Positions 25,328 through 32,834 of a DNA stretch of 36,359 nucleotides are shown here, one piece after another. Source of the DNA: Sulfurimonadaceae bacterium. GTDB lineage: Bacteria; Campylobacterota; Campylobacteria; Campylobacterales; Sulfurimonadaceae. The translations under genes were made by a program, and so were the position numbers. The notes beneath the pieces are model-generated. The model made no database searches. It was not told where the DNA came from and saw only the letters and a list, made by a program, of their open reading frames with translations. Each line of letters begins with the position of its first letter. The stretch's first letter is position 1. The stretch covers positions 1 to 36,359 of the forward strand of contig JAQUHB010000025.1 in NCBI GenBank assembly GCA_028683835.1, given 5' to 3'.

Positions 25328-26344
25328 ATGATGATGAAAGAAGAAATATTATCAAGAATACAAAAGTCGTTTCCTTTGGTGGCAAAACCATTTTTGGTGC
25401 TTGCAGAAGATTTAGGCATGGACGAAGAGGAAGTCCTTGCTATTTTAAATAACGAAAAGGAAAGTAGGATTATTCGCCAGACATCGGCCATCTTTGATAC
25501 AAAAAGATTAGGGTATACATCCTCTTTGGTTGCCTTTAAAATAGCAGAAGATGATATTGATGAAGCAGTAACTCTTTTAAATTCACATCCTGGAATTTCA
25601 CATAACTATGAACGAAACCATGATTTTAATATCTGGTTTACCATTGCAGTGGCTCCAAACTCAATTTTAGGGTTGCAAAAAAGTATCGAAATCTTAGCCT
25701 CTTTGGCCAATGCTCAAAGTTATATCATTTTGCCGACACTCAAACTTTTTAAAATCTCAGTAAAACTAGATACAACTGGAAATGATGAGAAAAAAGAGAA
25801 AGTAAAAAAAGTGCAACATGTGGATATTGAGTTGACACCGCTGCATCATGCAATTATTAGAGAAATACAGTATGACATCGAGTTTGTAAGTGAGCCTTTT
25901 AAAAAGATTATTGAAAAGTTAGAAATTGATTATGAGACTTTTTTTGCAATTTTAGAAGAGTTGCAAAATTCAGGTATTATGAGACGCTTTGCATCTATAC
26001 TCAATCATCGTAAAGCTGGATTTGGAGCTAATGCGATGGTTGTTTGGGATGTTGATGAGTCGAGTGGAGAGGAAGTTGGGCAAAAAGCTGCGGCTTTTTC
26101 TGCGGTGAGTCACTGTTATTTGCGACCGAAGTATGAAAATTGGCCATATAATCTTTTTACTATGGTGCATGGTAAAACAACAAAAGAGACTAGCAATGTG
26201 ATTGAAGAGATGGCACAAGAAATTGATGCAAAATCGTACATGCCTCTTTACTCCTCTCGGGAATTTAAAAAGGTAAGAATCGAATACTTTACACCTGAAT
26301 TTGAAACTTGGGAAAATACTTACAAAGCAAAGGAGATAGTATGA
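25328..26344 (+). CDS. nirDL: Fused siroheme decarboxylase NirDL (heme d1 synthesis)
   Basis: 338 aa with two tandem AsnC/Lrp-like halves, a winged helix plus ligand domain in each (about 1-165 and 166-338). Half 1 carries IIRQTSAIFDTKRLGY and HNYERNHDFNIWFT; half 2 carries IMRRFASILNHRKAGFG and CYLRPKYENWPYNLFT. These are the signatures of NirD/L/G/H, enzymes (not regulators) that decarboxylate siroheme to didecarboxysiroheme on the way to heme d1. Only one fused protein is seen, while Pseudomonas needs NirD, L, G and H. The first of three consecutive ATG codons is used; 25331 and 25334 are possible. It overlaps the next gene by 4 bp. Confidence 0.9.
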   Translation: MMMKEEILSRIQKSFPLVAKPFLVLAEDLGMDEEEVLAILNNEKESRIIRQTSAIFDTKRLGYTSSLVAFKIAEDDIDEAVTLLNSHPGISHNYERNHDFNIWFTIAVAPNSILGLQKSIEILASLANAQSYIILPTLKLFKISVKLDTTGNDEKKEKVKKVQHVDIELTPLHHAIIREIQYDIEFVSEPFKKIIEKLEIDYETFFAILEELQNSGIMRRFASILNHRKAGFGANAMVVWDVDESSGEEVGQKAAAFSAVSHCYLRPKYENWPYNLFTMVHGKTTKETSNVIEEMAQEIDAKSYMPLYSSREFKKVRIEYFTPEFETWENTYKAKEIV

Positions 26345-26727
26345 GTAGTTTTTTTGAACTTGAAATTGCATATATTGTAATAGGGATATTTTTTTTGATT
26401 ATTACAGCGATTGTGACAACACAGTCAACGCTTCCAAAAGCATCATTTAAATATGGGATGATAGGGGTTTTTTCAATCTTTGCTCTTATGATTGCGGGAC
26501 ATTATGCTATGACAAAGTCACGAATGAATGAAGTAAAAGAGATTTTTAACAAGGGTGGTACGGTCATTTGTGAGAACAAAATGCACAAGACTATTTCACA
26601 ATCTGTTTTAATTTCTAAAGCGTTGGAATGGAGACTTGAAGGTGATCTTTTTGTATCACCAAATGTTGTACGTGATTTTCATACTTCAAGATGCGTTGAT
26701 TATGCTCCAATGGCACCAAAAAAATAG
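26341..26727 (+). CDS. Unknown two-helix membrane protein in the heme d1 operon
   Basis: 128 aa. Helices at about 9-26 and 38-56, then a polar tail of about 70 residues with Cys77, His82, His114 and Cys118, which could bind a metal or heme although there is no CXXCH. Not recognised. The start at 26341 overlaps the nirDL stop (ATGA) and has AAGGAGATAG upstream; the longer frame from 26308 would lie inside nirDL without support. Translational coupling to nirDL suggests a part in heme d1 or nitrite reductase assembly (inference). Confidence 0.8.
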   Translation: MSSFFELEIAYIVIGIFFLIITAIVTTQSTLPKASFKYGMIGVFSIFALMIAGHYAMTKSRMNEVKEIFNKGGTVICENKMHKTISQSVLISKALEWRLEGDLFVSPNVVRDFHTSRCVDYAPMAPKK

Positions 26728-26736
26728 GATTTTGTG

Positions 26737-26898
26737 ATGATTGCTATATTGAAGCGTTATGGCGTTGCTCTATTGGTCCTTTTGTTTGTGGTTGGATTAA
26801 TGCTTGTTAGTACACACTTAGTAGAAGACTTTGGTAATTCTATGATGAAAAACAGCAATATTACGATGAAGCCAAGAGGGGAGAAAGTAGTCTTATGA
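26737..26898 (+). CDS. 53-aa single-helix membrane protein
   Basis: 53 aa: MIAILKRYGVALLVLLFVV... with one membrane helix (about 9-25) and a short polar C-terminal tail. AGGA at 26726-26729 is 7 nt before the ATG, and the stop overlaps the next ATG as ATGA. Tight packing, with the frame open through the gap between two genes, supports a real gene. Function unknown. Confidence 0.7.
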   Translation: MIAILKRYGVALLVLLFVVGLMLVSTHLVEDFGNSMMKNSNITMKPRGEKVVL

Positions 26899-27191
26899 AT
26901 CTTTATATATTGGTGAGTGTAGGTATTGTATTAAGTATTATTTTTCATTTTGTTGGTGTGTATGCAAAAGCAAAGTATATAGTTTGGGTGATGCTTGTAC
27001 TCATGTGGGCGGGATCTATAAGTTTTGCCATGAATGAGATCTCTCCTAAAGGGTATGATTATATCAATAAGATTAAAGGTCAATATCAAGACGTAGATGC
27101 TCAAATAGAAAAAGCATTACCTCATATTTCACTTTATGAGATGCTTGAAATTAAAAAAAGTTACGATGAACATCAAAAAACCGAGAATTAG
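26895..27191 (+). CDS. Unknown two-helix membrane protein
   Basis: 98 aa. Helices at about 3-23 and 28-46, then a soluble helical tail of about 50 residues (YINKIKGQYQDVDAQIEKAL). Not recognised. Its start overlaps the 53-aa gene by 4 bp and its end overlaps the next gene by about 26 bp, so it is part of one translationally coupled operon from nirDL. Confidence 0.78.
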   Translation: MNLYILVSVGIVLSIIFHFVGVYAKAKYIVWVMLVLMWAGSISFAMNEISPKGYDYINKIKGQYQDVDAQIEKALPHISLYEMLEIKKSYDEHQKTEN

Positions 27192-27894
27192 TCTTATTGG
27201 GTGTGGATGGTTAGGAAAACCGCTTTGCAAGACTCTTGATGAAAATTATCAAGTCTCTTGCTATACGAGACGGCAAGAGGAAATACATTTAGATCATTAT
27301 TATTACAACCCTCCAAAAGAAAGTTTATTTTGGGATTGTGATTATCTCATCGTTGCAATCTCCACAAAAGATAATTATCTTGAAACTCTCAAACAAATAG
27401 CTTTAAATGCAGACGCCAATACCGTGTTAATATTGATGAGCAGTATCTCTGTCTACAAAGAATATGATTGTGAAATCGATGAGGGCAACCCCATAACTCA
27501 ATCAAGCAAACAATATGAAGCAGAACAGCTTCTTCAGGAGTTGCGAGACAAACTCATTATCCTCAGATTGGGTGGCTTAATGGGAGATGACCGTATTGCA
27601 GGTAAATGGAGTAAGGTGTCTCTCTTTGCAGATGGTTTTGTTAACTATGTTCATCGCGATGATGTTATAGGAGTTGTTGAGGCGGTTCTTTCTCAAAAGA
27701 TAGAGCATGGTATATTTAATGTTGTAGCTCCAAAACATCCTCTTCGTTCAGCTGTACATAATAGTAATGCACAAAAATTTGGGTTTAGATTAGGTGAATT
27801 TAAAGAGATGTGCTATCGGAAAGTCTTTTCTACTGTACTAGAACGAGATATAAAATATAATTTTCGTTATCCTGACCCACTCAAATTCTGGTAA
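27166..27894 (+). CDS. NAD(P)-binding epimerase/SDR-like protein (YeeZ-like)
   Basis: 242 aa. The N-terminal dinucleotide-binding motif SLIGCGWLGKPL begins at about 9, and the Rossmann core contains LILMSSISVYKEY. The family resembles YeeZ-type NAD(P)-dependent epimerase/dehydratase proteins of the atypical SDR class; no substrate can be named. The ATG at 27166 is the likely start; a frame from 27136 has no ribosome-binding site. It overlaps the upstream gene by 26 bp and ends the nirDL operon. It is tempting to link it to a reductive or dehydrogenation step of heme d1, such as formation of the acrylate side chain, but there is no direct evidence. Confidence 0.75.
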   Translation: MNIKKPRISLIGCGWLGKPLCKTLDENYQVSCYTRRQEEIHLDHYYYNPPKESLFWDCDYLIVAISTKDNYLETLKQIALNADANTVLILMSSISVYKEYDCEIDEGNPITQSSKQYEAEQLLQELRDKLIILRLGGLMGDDRIAGKWSKVSLFADGFVNYVHRDDVIGVVEAVLSQKIEHGIFNVVAPKHPLRSAVHNSNAQKFGFRLGEFKEMCYRKVFSTVLERDIKYNFRYPDPLKFW

Positions 27895-27948
27895 TCTCGT
27901 TTCAATCTCCACAATCAAAATTTAAAATATTATATTAGTTTCAATACG

Positions 27949-27962
27949 TTGACTAATGTCAA
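27949..27962. promoter_or_regulatory. FNR/DNR-type box upstream of the nor-nir operon
   Basis: TTGACTAATGTCAA in the 142-bp intergenic stretch. Class-II spacing leads to TAGACT at 27985-27990 (4 of 6); a stronger TACAAT at 27980-27985 is 5 bp closer. Either would drive 28037-35798. Confidence 0.75.
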
Positions 27963-28036
27963 AGTATTTCTTTTTGAAATACAATAGACTACTAAATAGC
28001 AATCTGATATTAAAAGATAGCAAGAGGAGGATGTAG

Positions 28037-28360
28037 ATGATTGAGTCAATGATGCGACCTGAAATAGCGTTGGGTGATTTTTTACCAATCTTTATTTCAT
28101 CGGCTTTTGTTTTAGTATTTGGATCGTTGTATGTTGGTGTGTATACGGCAGTAAAGGTTAAAATGCTTAAAAATTGGGTGATGCTTTTTGCATATCTTTT
28201 TTGGTTTTTAACTTGTTATATGCTTTATATAATGGGAAGTTTAATGCATGTAGGCGAGTTTACAGTAAAAGTATTAGTAATAGCGATGATAGGGTATTTA
28301 ATGCTTCCTCACGCCATCTACTATATACAGCATCAAGTTCACGAAGAGAATGAACAATGA
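28037..28360 (+). CDS. Unknown three-helix membrane protein upstream of norC
   Basis: 107 aa. Helices at about 16-38, 47-68 and 75-95, with a His-containing tail (PHAIYYIQHQVHEENE). It has a GAGGAGG ribosome-binding site and is the first gene after the FNR-type promoter. Not recognised. Position directly before norCB suggests an accessory role in NO reductase assembly or activity (inference). Confidence 0.8.
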   Translation: MIESMMRPEIALGDFLPIFISSAFVLVFGSLYVGVYTAVKVKMLKNWVMLFAYLFWFLTCYMLYIMGSLMHVGEFTVKVLVIAMIGYLMLPHAIYYIQHQVHEENEQ

Positions 28361-28397
28361 TTTTATGTGATCTCTACAAAAATACTAGGGGGGAATA

Positions 28398-29084
28398 GTG
28401 GCTAATAAATCCGTATGGAGCGACAACCGTTTTTGGCAACGAACAGCGGCGTGGGTAACTGGATTTGCATCAATTTTATTAATCTGGTTGACATTTGATA
28501 CTTCGGCTCAAATTTCAATGGGAAATGATGCAGATTTAAAAAATGGTGTAACAAAAAGGGTTCCTGGACCTACTGTTATCAATTATAAAATTTCTTATGA
28601 AATGAGTACTAAACGTGGTCATGAGGTACCTTACATTGGCGGGAATGACGGCAAAGGCGGATCTTTATTCAAAGAAAAAGAGAAGTTTTTTGGAAGAGAT
28701 GATTATTCTGAAAAAGAAGCTGCGGACTTATTGCATTTAGGTAAGTTAGGCTCACAAGCTAAAAACTGTATGGACTGTCATACGCTTATGGGAAATGGAG
28801 CTTACTATGCACCAGATCTTACAAAAGCGTGGTTGGATCCAGCTTGGGGACCTGAGGGCTCTATGCAGGCTGTTACAGGCAAAAGTACCAAAGAAGAAGC
28901 TATGGCTGAGTTTTTACAACATCCAAATCTTTATCCTACACATGCTCGTATGATGCCAAATCTTGGTATTACTGCACAAGAAGCTAAAGGTTTGGTTGCA
29001 TTTTTGAAACATCTGTCATCTATAGATACAAATGGTTTTCCAAGAAACTTTGGAAAAATGCAAGGAGCACTAAATGGCAAATAA
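28398..29084 (+). CDS. norC: Nitric oxide reductase cytochrome c subunit NorC
   Basis: 228 aa. One N-terminal membrane anchor (about 14-32), a periplasmic domain, and a heme c site CMDCH at 124-128 in the NorC context KNCMDCHTLMGNGAYYAPDL. It passes electrons to NorB. The GTG start is supported by the AGGGGGGAA just before it. It overlaps norB by 11 bp. The N-terminal domain (about 35-110) is longer than in some NorC. Confidence 0.95.
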   Translation: MANKSVWSDNRFWQRTAAWVTGFASILLIWLTFDTSAQISMGNDADLKNGVTKRVPGPTVINYKISYEMSTKRGHEVPYIGGNDGKGGSLFKEKEKFFGRDDYSEKEAADLLHLGKLGSQAKNCMDCHTLMGNGAYYAPDLTKAWLDPAWGPEGSMQAVTGKSTKEEAMAEFLQHPNLYPTHARMMPNLGITAQEAKGLVAFLKHLSSIDTNGFPRNFGKMQGALNGK

Positions 29085-30498
29085 TTATTTGAAATCAGAA
29101 TCAAAACAGTTAGCAACTTGGTATTTCACTTTTGCTGCTATTATATTTGGTGCTCAATTAGTTTTTGGATTAGTTGCAGCTATTCAGTTTGTAATGCCGA
29201 GTTTTTTATATCAGATACTTGATTTTTCAATAGCAAGAATATTACACATTAATGCTCTTGTTGTTTGGATGGTATTTGCAATGTTTGGATCGGTTTACTG
29301 GCTTTTGCCAGATGAAACAGAAATTGAAACAGTTGGTATCAAAATCGGAAAATTGCTTTTTTGGGTTTTTGCAGCTGCTATAGTTGTTGTTGTTCTTGTA
29401 TTTTTATTTATACAAGTTGGACCGGCAGATCAAACTACAATATGGTTTATAACAGAGGGACGTGAATATATTGAAGCTCCACGTTGGGCTGACATAGGCA
29501 TAGTCGTTGTTGCTCTTGGTTTTGTTGCGAATCTTTTCTTAACGGGCATAAAAGGGAAACAAACAGGTATCGTTACTGTTTTAATGGCAGATATGATCGC
29601 GTTTTCGGGTCTTTATTTAGCAGGTATGTTCTTTACGGATAATATCTCAGTTGATCAATACTGGTGGTGGTGGGTAATTCACTTATGGGTTGAAGCTACA
29701 TGGGAAGTATTCGTTGGCGCAATTGCTGCTTACGGTCTGATTAAAATGCTTGGTGCTCATCGTCAAGTTGTTGAGATGTGGTTATGGATCGAAGTATCTA
29801 TGTTATTTGGTTCAGGTATTTTAGGTATGGGTCACCATTACTTTTGGATTGGTACACCTGAATACTGGTGGGAAATCGGAGCACTATTTAGCGCACTAGA
29901 ACCATTGCCACTTGTTGCTATGTTTGTACACGTACTTTATGATTGGGGTAAAACTCAAGGTGCACAAGAGGCTCATCACGAAAAAGTTTCAGTTATCAAA
30001 AACAGACCTGCCTTTACTTGGTTTGTCTTAAATGCATTTGGTAACTTTTTAGGCGCTGGTGTTTGGGGATTTTTCCACACTCTACCACAAATCAACCTTT
30101 ACACACACGGTACGCAGTTTACAGCAGCACACGGGCACTTGGCATTTTTTGGCGCTTATGCAACTATCCTTATCGGTATGTTCTATTTGGCAGTACAAGG
30201 TAAAAATGGCATTAAAGTGATGAAAAGTACAAAACTTTCAATTTGGTCAACGTCTATGATTACTGGTGGTGTTATGGGGATGACAGTTGCCCTTACTATC
30301 GCAGGATATGTCCAAGTTATAGTTGAACGTGCTCAAATGGGTGCTACTTGGAGTGGTTATTTTGATTCTCAAAGTGGTGCATGGTTTACGCAAGCTATGG
30401 ATTGGAGACTATTAATGGGTGTTATAACATTCTTAGGCTTTGTATTACTTGCAACAGATTTATTACGCACTGGAAAAAGTGCTATTCACGAAAGATAA
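29074..30498 (+). CDS. norB: Nitric oxide reductase large subunit NorB (cNor)
   Basis: 474 aa, about 12 membrane helices, heme-copper oxidase superfamily. It reduces 2 NO to N2O at a heme b3-FeB centre. Visible landmarks are HINALVVWMVF (heme b ligand region), HLWVEATWEVF with the conserved Glu and His, GHHYFW, and FTAAHGHLAFFG near the C-terminal heme ligands. The length and the partner norC identify a cytochrome-c-dependent cNor rather than the long quinol-dependent qNor. Confidence 0.97.
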   Translation: MANNYLKSESKQLATWYFTFAAIIFGAQLVFGLVAAIQFVMPSFLYQILDFSIARILHINALVVWMVFAMFGSVYWLLPDETEIETVGIKIGKLLFWVFAAAIVVVVLVFLFIQVGPADQTTIWFITEGREYIEAPRWADIGIVVVALGFVANLFLTGIKGKQTGIVTVLMADMIAFSGLYLAGMFFTDNISVDQYWWWWVIHLWVEATWEVFVGAIAAYGLIKMLGAHRQVVEMWLWIEVSMLFGSGILGMGHHYFWIGTPEYWWEIGALFSALEPLPLVAMFVHVLYDWGKTQGAQEAHHEKVSVIKNRPAFTWFVLNAFGNFLGAGVWGFFHTLPQINLYTHGTQFTAAHGHLAFFGAYATILIGMFYLAVQGKNGIKVMKSTKLSIWSTSMITGGVMGMTVALTIAGYVQVIVERAQMGATWSGYFDSQSGAWFTQAMDWRLLMGVITFLGFVLLATDLLRTGKSAIHER

Positions 30499-30508
30499 GG
30501 AGTTAAAA

Positions 30509-30661
30509 ATGTTTGAGCAATTTACAGATGTAGTGCCAAGTTTTTTTGGTTGGTTGAATCAGGGTCCTTTGACTTTAACGATTTTTCTTCATACCTTTAT
30601 AATACTTCCAATGTTTTGGATTTACTCTCAAGAGAAAAAACGTTTAGAGCAAGAAAAATAG
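30509..30661 (+). CDS. 50-aa membrane peptide downstream of norB
   Basis: 50 aa with one membrane helix (about 21-39) and a charged C-terminal tail (SQEKKRLEQEK). The ATG at 30509 has a perfect AAGGAG, whereas a longer frame from 30440 lies inside norB. It could be a small structural subunit of NorCB, similar in size to the small subunits of other heme-copper enzymes. Function not known. Confidence 0.75.
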   Translation: MFEQFTDVVPSFFGWLNQGPLTLTIFLHTFIILPMFWIYSQEKKRLEQEK

Positions 30662-30663
30662 GT

Positions 30664-30684
30664 GGCGGCCCGTAAAGGGCTCGC
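30664..30684 (+). promoter_or_regulatory. Intercistronic GC-rich hairpin before nirS
   Basis: GCGGCCC-GTAAA-GGGCTCGC folds into a stem (GCG/CGC and GCCC/GGGC with a single bulge). It is unusually GC-rich for this genome and lies between norB's small gene and nirS, followed by a T-rich stretch and then the nirS AGGAGG. It may act as a partial terminator or RNA-processing/stability element that sets the nor:nir ratio. Confidence 0.45.
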
Positions 30685-30711
30685 TTGATCTTCATTTTAG
30701 GAGGAAAAAAA

Positions 30712-32427
30712 ATGAAATTTAATAAATTGATTATTTCAACTGCTGTTGCTTTAGTATCTGCGAATCTTTATGCGGGTACATCAACTATGGATTTTGCAAA
30801 AGTTTATGAGAGAGAATGTCAAGGGTGTCATGGACCGATTCACCAAGGGGGTGTAGGTTCAGATTTAAGACCAGATGCATTGAAAAAAAAAGCTAGACAT
30901 ATATTGGCTGAGACTATTTTAAACGGTAGAGAAAATACGGCGATGCCAAACTGGAGTTCGAAATTCTCACCTGATGATGCAACCGGTATGGTCGATTGGT
31001 TAATGGACTGGAAAAATACTGTTGAACTTACTCTATCCTTAGATGAAGTAAAAAAAACATGGGTCAAATTGGCAGATAGAGAAGCATTATTAAAAAAGTA
31101 TCCAAATGCAGTAGATACAAAATCTGTGCTTGATATTACTTTTGCAACAGAAAGAGATGCATCATTAGTTGACTTTATTGACTCAACAAACGGAAAAGTT
31201 CTTTCTCGTCATAAAGCTGGATTTGCGGTTCACGTTACCGTTACAAATAAAAAATATCCAAGATATGCATATTCTATCAGTCGTTCTGGAAGACTTACGA
31301 TGTTTGATATTGCTGCCCCTGGACAACCAGCGATTGCCTCTGTTCAAGTTGGACAAGAGTCTCGTGGTTTAGCAGTTTCTCCAGATGGAAAATACGTTAT
31401 CGCGGGTAACTACAATCCAGGCGGGGCTGTTTTATGTGACGCTATGACTTTAGAGCCATTAAAAGCATATGACACAAGTCGTGTAATTGATACAGATGGA
31501 CAAATTGGGCCATCACGTGTTGCAGCTCTTGCAGATACTCCATATGGTCCATATTTTGGAATGGCTTTGAAAGATGCAGGTCGTACATATATTATTGATT
31601 ACTCAAAACCTGGTTTTCCGATTGTAGGAGATGTTCCAAATATCGGTAAAATTCTTCATGATGTATTTTTAAATGAAGATGAGGGCAAAAATTTCGGAAG
31701 ATATTTCATGATTGCTTCACAAGGAAGCGATTTGATGGGTATTGTCGATTTTAAAACTAAAACACTTGCAGCAAAAGTTTATACTGGAGATAAGTCTAAG
31801 CCACACCCTGGTCAAGGTGCATCTTGGTATTCTAATGGGCAAAAAGAGCAGTTACATGCAACGCAAAGTATGAACTTTGGTTCTATAGTTATCTGGAACA
31901 GTAAGTGGAAGGTTGTTAAAAAAGTTCAAACAGCTGGTGGTGGTTTGTTTGTGGGTACAGATCATAAAACACCATACATCTGGGCTGACTGTGTTATTGC
32001 AAAACCTGAAAATTACAATAAAGTATATCTCATCAATAAAGATACGTTGGAAACAGATAGAATCATTGAAGTTGATAAAGATAAAGGGCATCTAATAGAT
32101 GCAAAAACTAAAAAAGTGCTTCAAACTTGGGATGCTACGCAGTATGTGACTGTTCCTGAAAATGAAGTACAGTCTACTGTCAGTAATGAAAAACTGATGC
32201 CTTATCCTACTGATAAAGGTGCTGTAGTAAAAGATCCTGTACAACCGAGATTGCTTCATGCTGAACCTGCAAACCATGGTGAATGGACGATGATTTCAGA
32301 ATGGACAACAGGAAGAATAGGTATTTATGAATCTAAAACAGGAAAGTTTGTTAAATATATCTATAATTTAACAACGCCAACATTTACATACTCTGTCGAA
32401 CATAGACAACATGTTCCGGGCGCTTAA
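30712..32427 (+). CDS. nirS: Cytochrome cd1 nitrite reductase NirS
   Basis: 571 aa. Reduces nitrite to NO in the periplasm. Sec signal to about residue 21 (NLYA), then a heme c domain with CQGCH at 36-40 almost directly at the mature N-terminus, then the eight-bladed d1 propeller. The AGFAVHVTV segment supplies the likely d1 axial His. KILHDVF and KPHPGQGASW match the two active-site histidines of Pseudomonas NirS (His327, His369). No N-terminal Tyr10-bearing arm is visible, and an insertion of about 45 residues lies near the C-terminus, so it is a divergent NirS. NirN is the alternative, less likely since no other nirS is here. Start 30712 has AGGAGG; a frame from 30685 has none. Confidence 0.88.
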   Translation: MKFNKLIISTAVALVSANLYAGTSTMDFAKVYERECQGCHGPIHQGGVGSDLRPDALKKKARHILAETILNGRENTAMPNWSSKFSPDDATGMVDWLMDWKNTVELTLSLDEVKKTWVKLADREALLKKYPNAVDTKSVLDITFATERDASLVDFIDSTNGKVLSRHKAGFAVHVTVTNKKYPRYAYSISRSGRLTMFDIAAPGQPAIASVQVGQESRGLAVSPDGKYVIAGNYNPGGAVLCDAMTLEPLKAYDTSRVIDTDGQIGPSRVAALADTPYGPYFGMALKDAGRTYIIDYSKPGFPIVGDVPNIGKILHDVFLNEDEGKNFGRYFMIASQGSDLMGIVDFKTKTLAAKVYTGDKSKPHPGQGASWYSNGQKEQLHATQSMNFGSIVIWNSKWKVVKKVQTAGGGLFVGTDHKTPYIWADCVIAKPENYNKVYLINKDTLETDRIIEVDKDKGHLIDAKTKKVLQTWDATQYVTVPENEVQSTVSNEKLMPYPTDKGAVVKDPVQPRLLHAEPANHGEWTMISEWTTGRIGIYESKTGKFVKYIYNLTTPTFTYSVEHRQHVPGA

Positions 32428-32438
32428 TGTTATAATTC

Positions 32439-32503
32439 TTACTCTCTCATAAGAGAGAGTAATTTACTAAGCTGTAGCGAGGCTATGTTTTAGTAAATTA
32501 CTC
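32439..32503 (+). promoter_or_regulatory. Two mutually exclusive hairpins between nirS and the cytochrome gene
   Basis: Hairpin 1: TTACTCTCTC (32439-32448) with 32453-32462, 10 bp, 4-nt loop. Hairpin 2: GAGTAATTTACTAA (32457-32470) with 32490-32503, 14 bp. The right arm of the first overlaps the left arm of the second (32457-32462), so both cannot form at once. No strong T-run follows either. This is the layout of an attenuator or a differential-stability element downstream of nirS. Confidence 0.6.
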
Positions 32504-32525
32504 CACAATAAAGAAAAGAGGTGAT

Positions 32526-32834
32526 ATGAAATTTGTTTTACATATATTGTTTGTAATTGTCACTGTTTCTTTTGCTCAAAATTCAGATGGAAAAGCTGTT
32601 TTTGAAAAGTATTGTTGGGGTTGTCATCATCAAACAGCAATGGCATTTGGTCCACCCTTTTCTCAAATTGCAGATACAAGAACACCCGAGGAGATTGAAG
32701 CGTATATCATTAGCCCGGAATCTATGTATAAGTCATTTGGATACAAGAGAACAGTTATGACTCAGTTTCATCTAAATGATGAAGAACGAAAATCGGTAGT
32801 GCAGTATATACTCTCATTTAAAGGAAAACAGTAA
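32526..32834 (+). CDS. Small c-type cytochrome, NirC/NirM-like
   Basis: 102 aa. Sec signal (MKFVLHILFVIVTVSFA), one heme c site CWGCH at 30-34, and candidate sixth-ligand methionines at about 59 and 76. A monoheme periplasmic cytochrome in the nir operon is expected either to deliver electrons to NirS or to serve the last heme d1 step (NirC). AAAGAGGTGAT precedes the ATG, and the stop shares a base with nirJ (TAATG). Confidence 0.88.
   Translation: MKFVLHILFVIVTVSFAQNSDGKAVFEKYCWGCHHQTAMAFGPPFSQIADTRTPEEIEAYIISPESMYKSFGYKRTVMTQFHLNDEERKSVVQYILSFKGKQ

Noticed and set aside
25328-26344. AsnC/Lrp transcription regulator
   Set aside because: Both halves carry siroheme-decarboxylase signatures and the gene lies among heme d1 genes, so an enzyme is more likely than a regulator.
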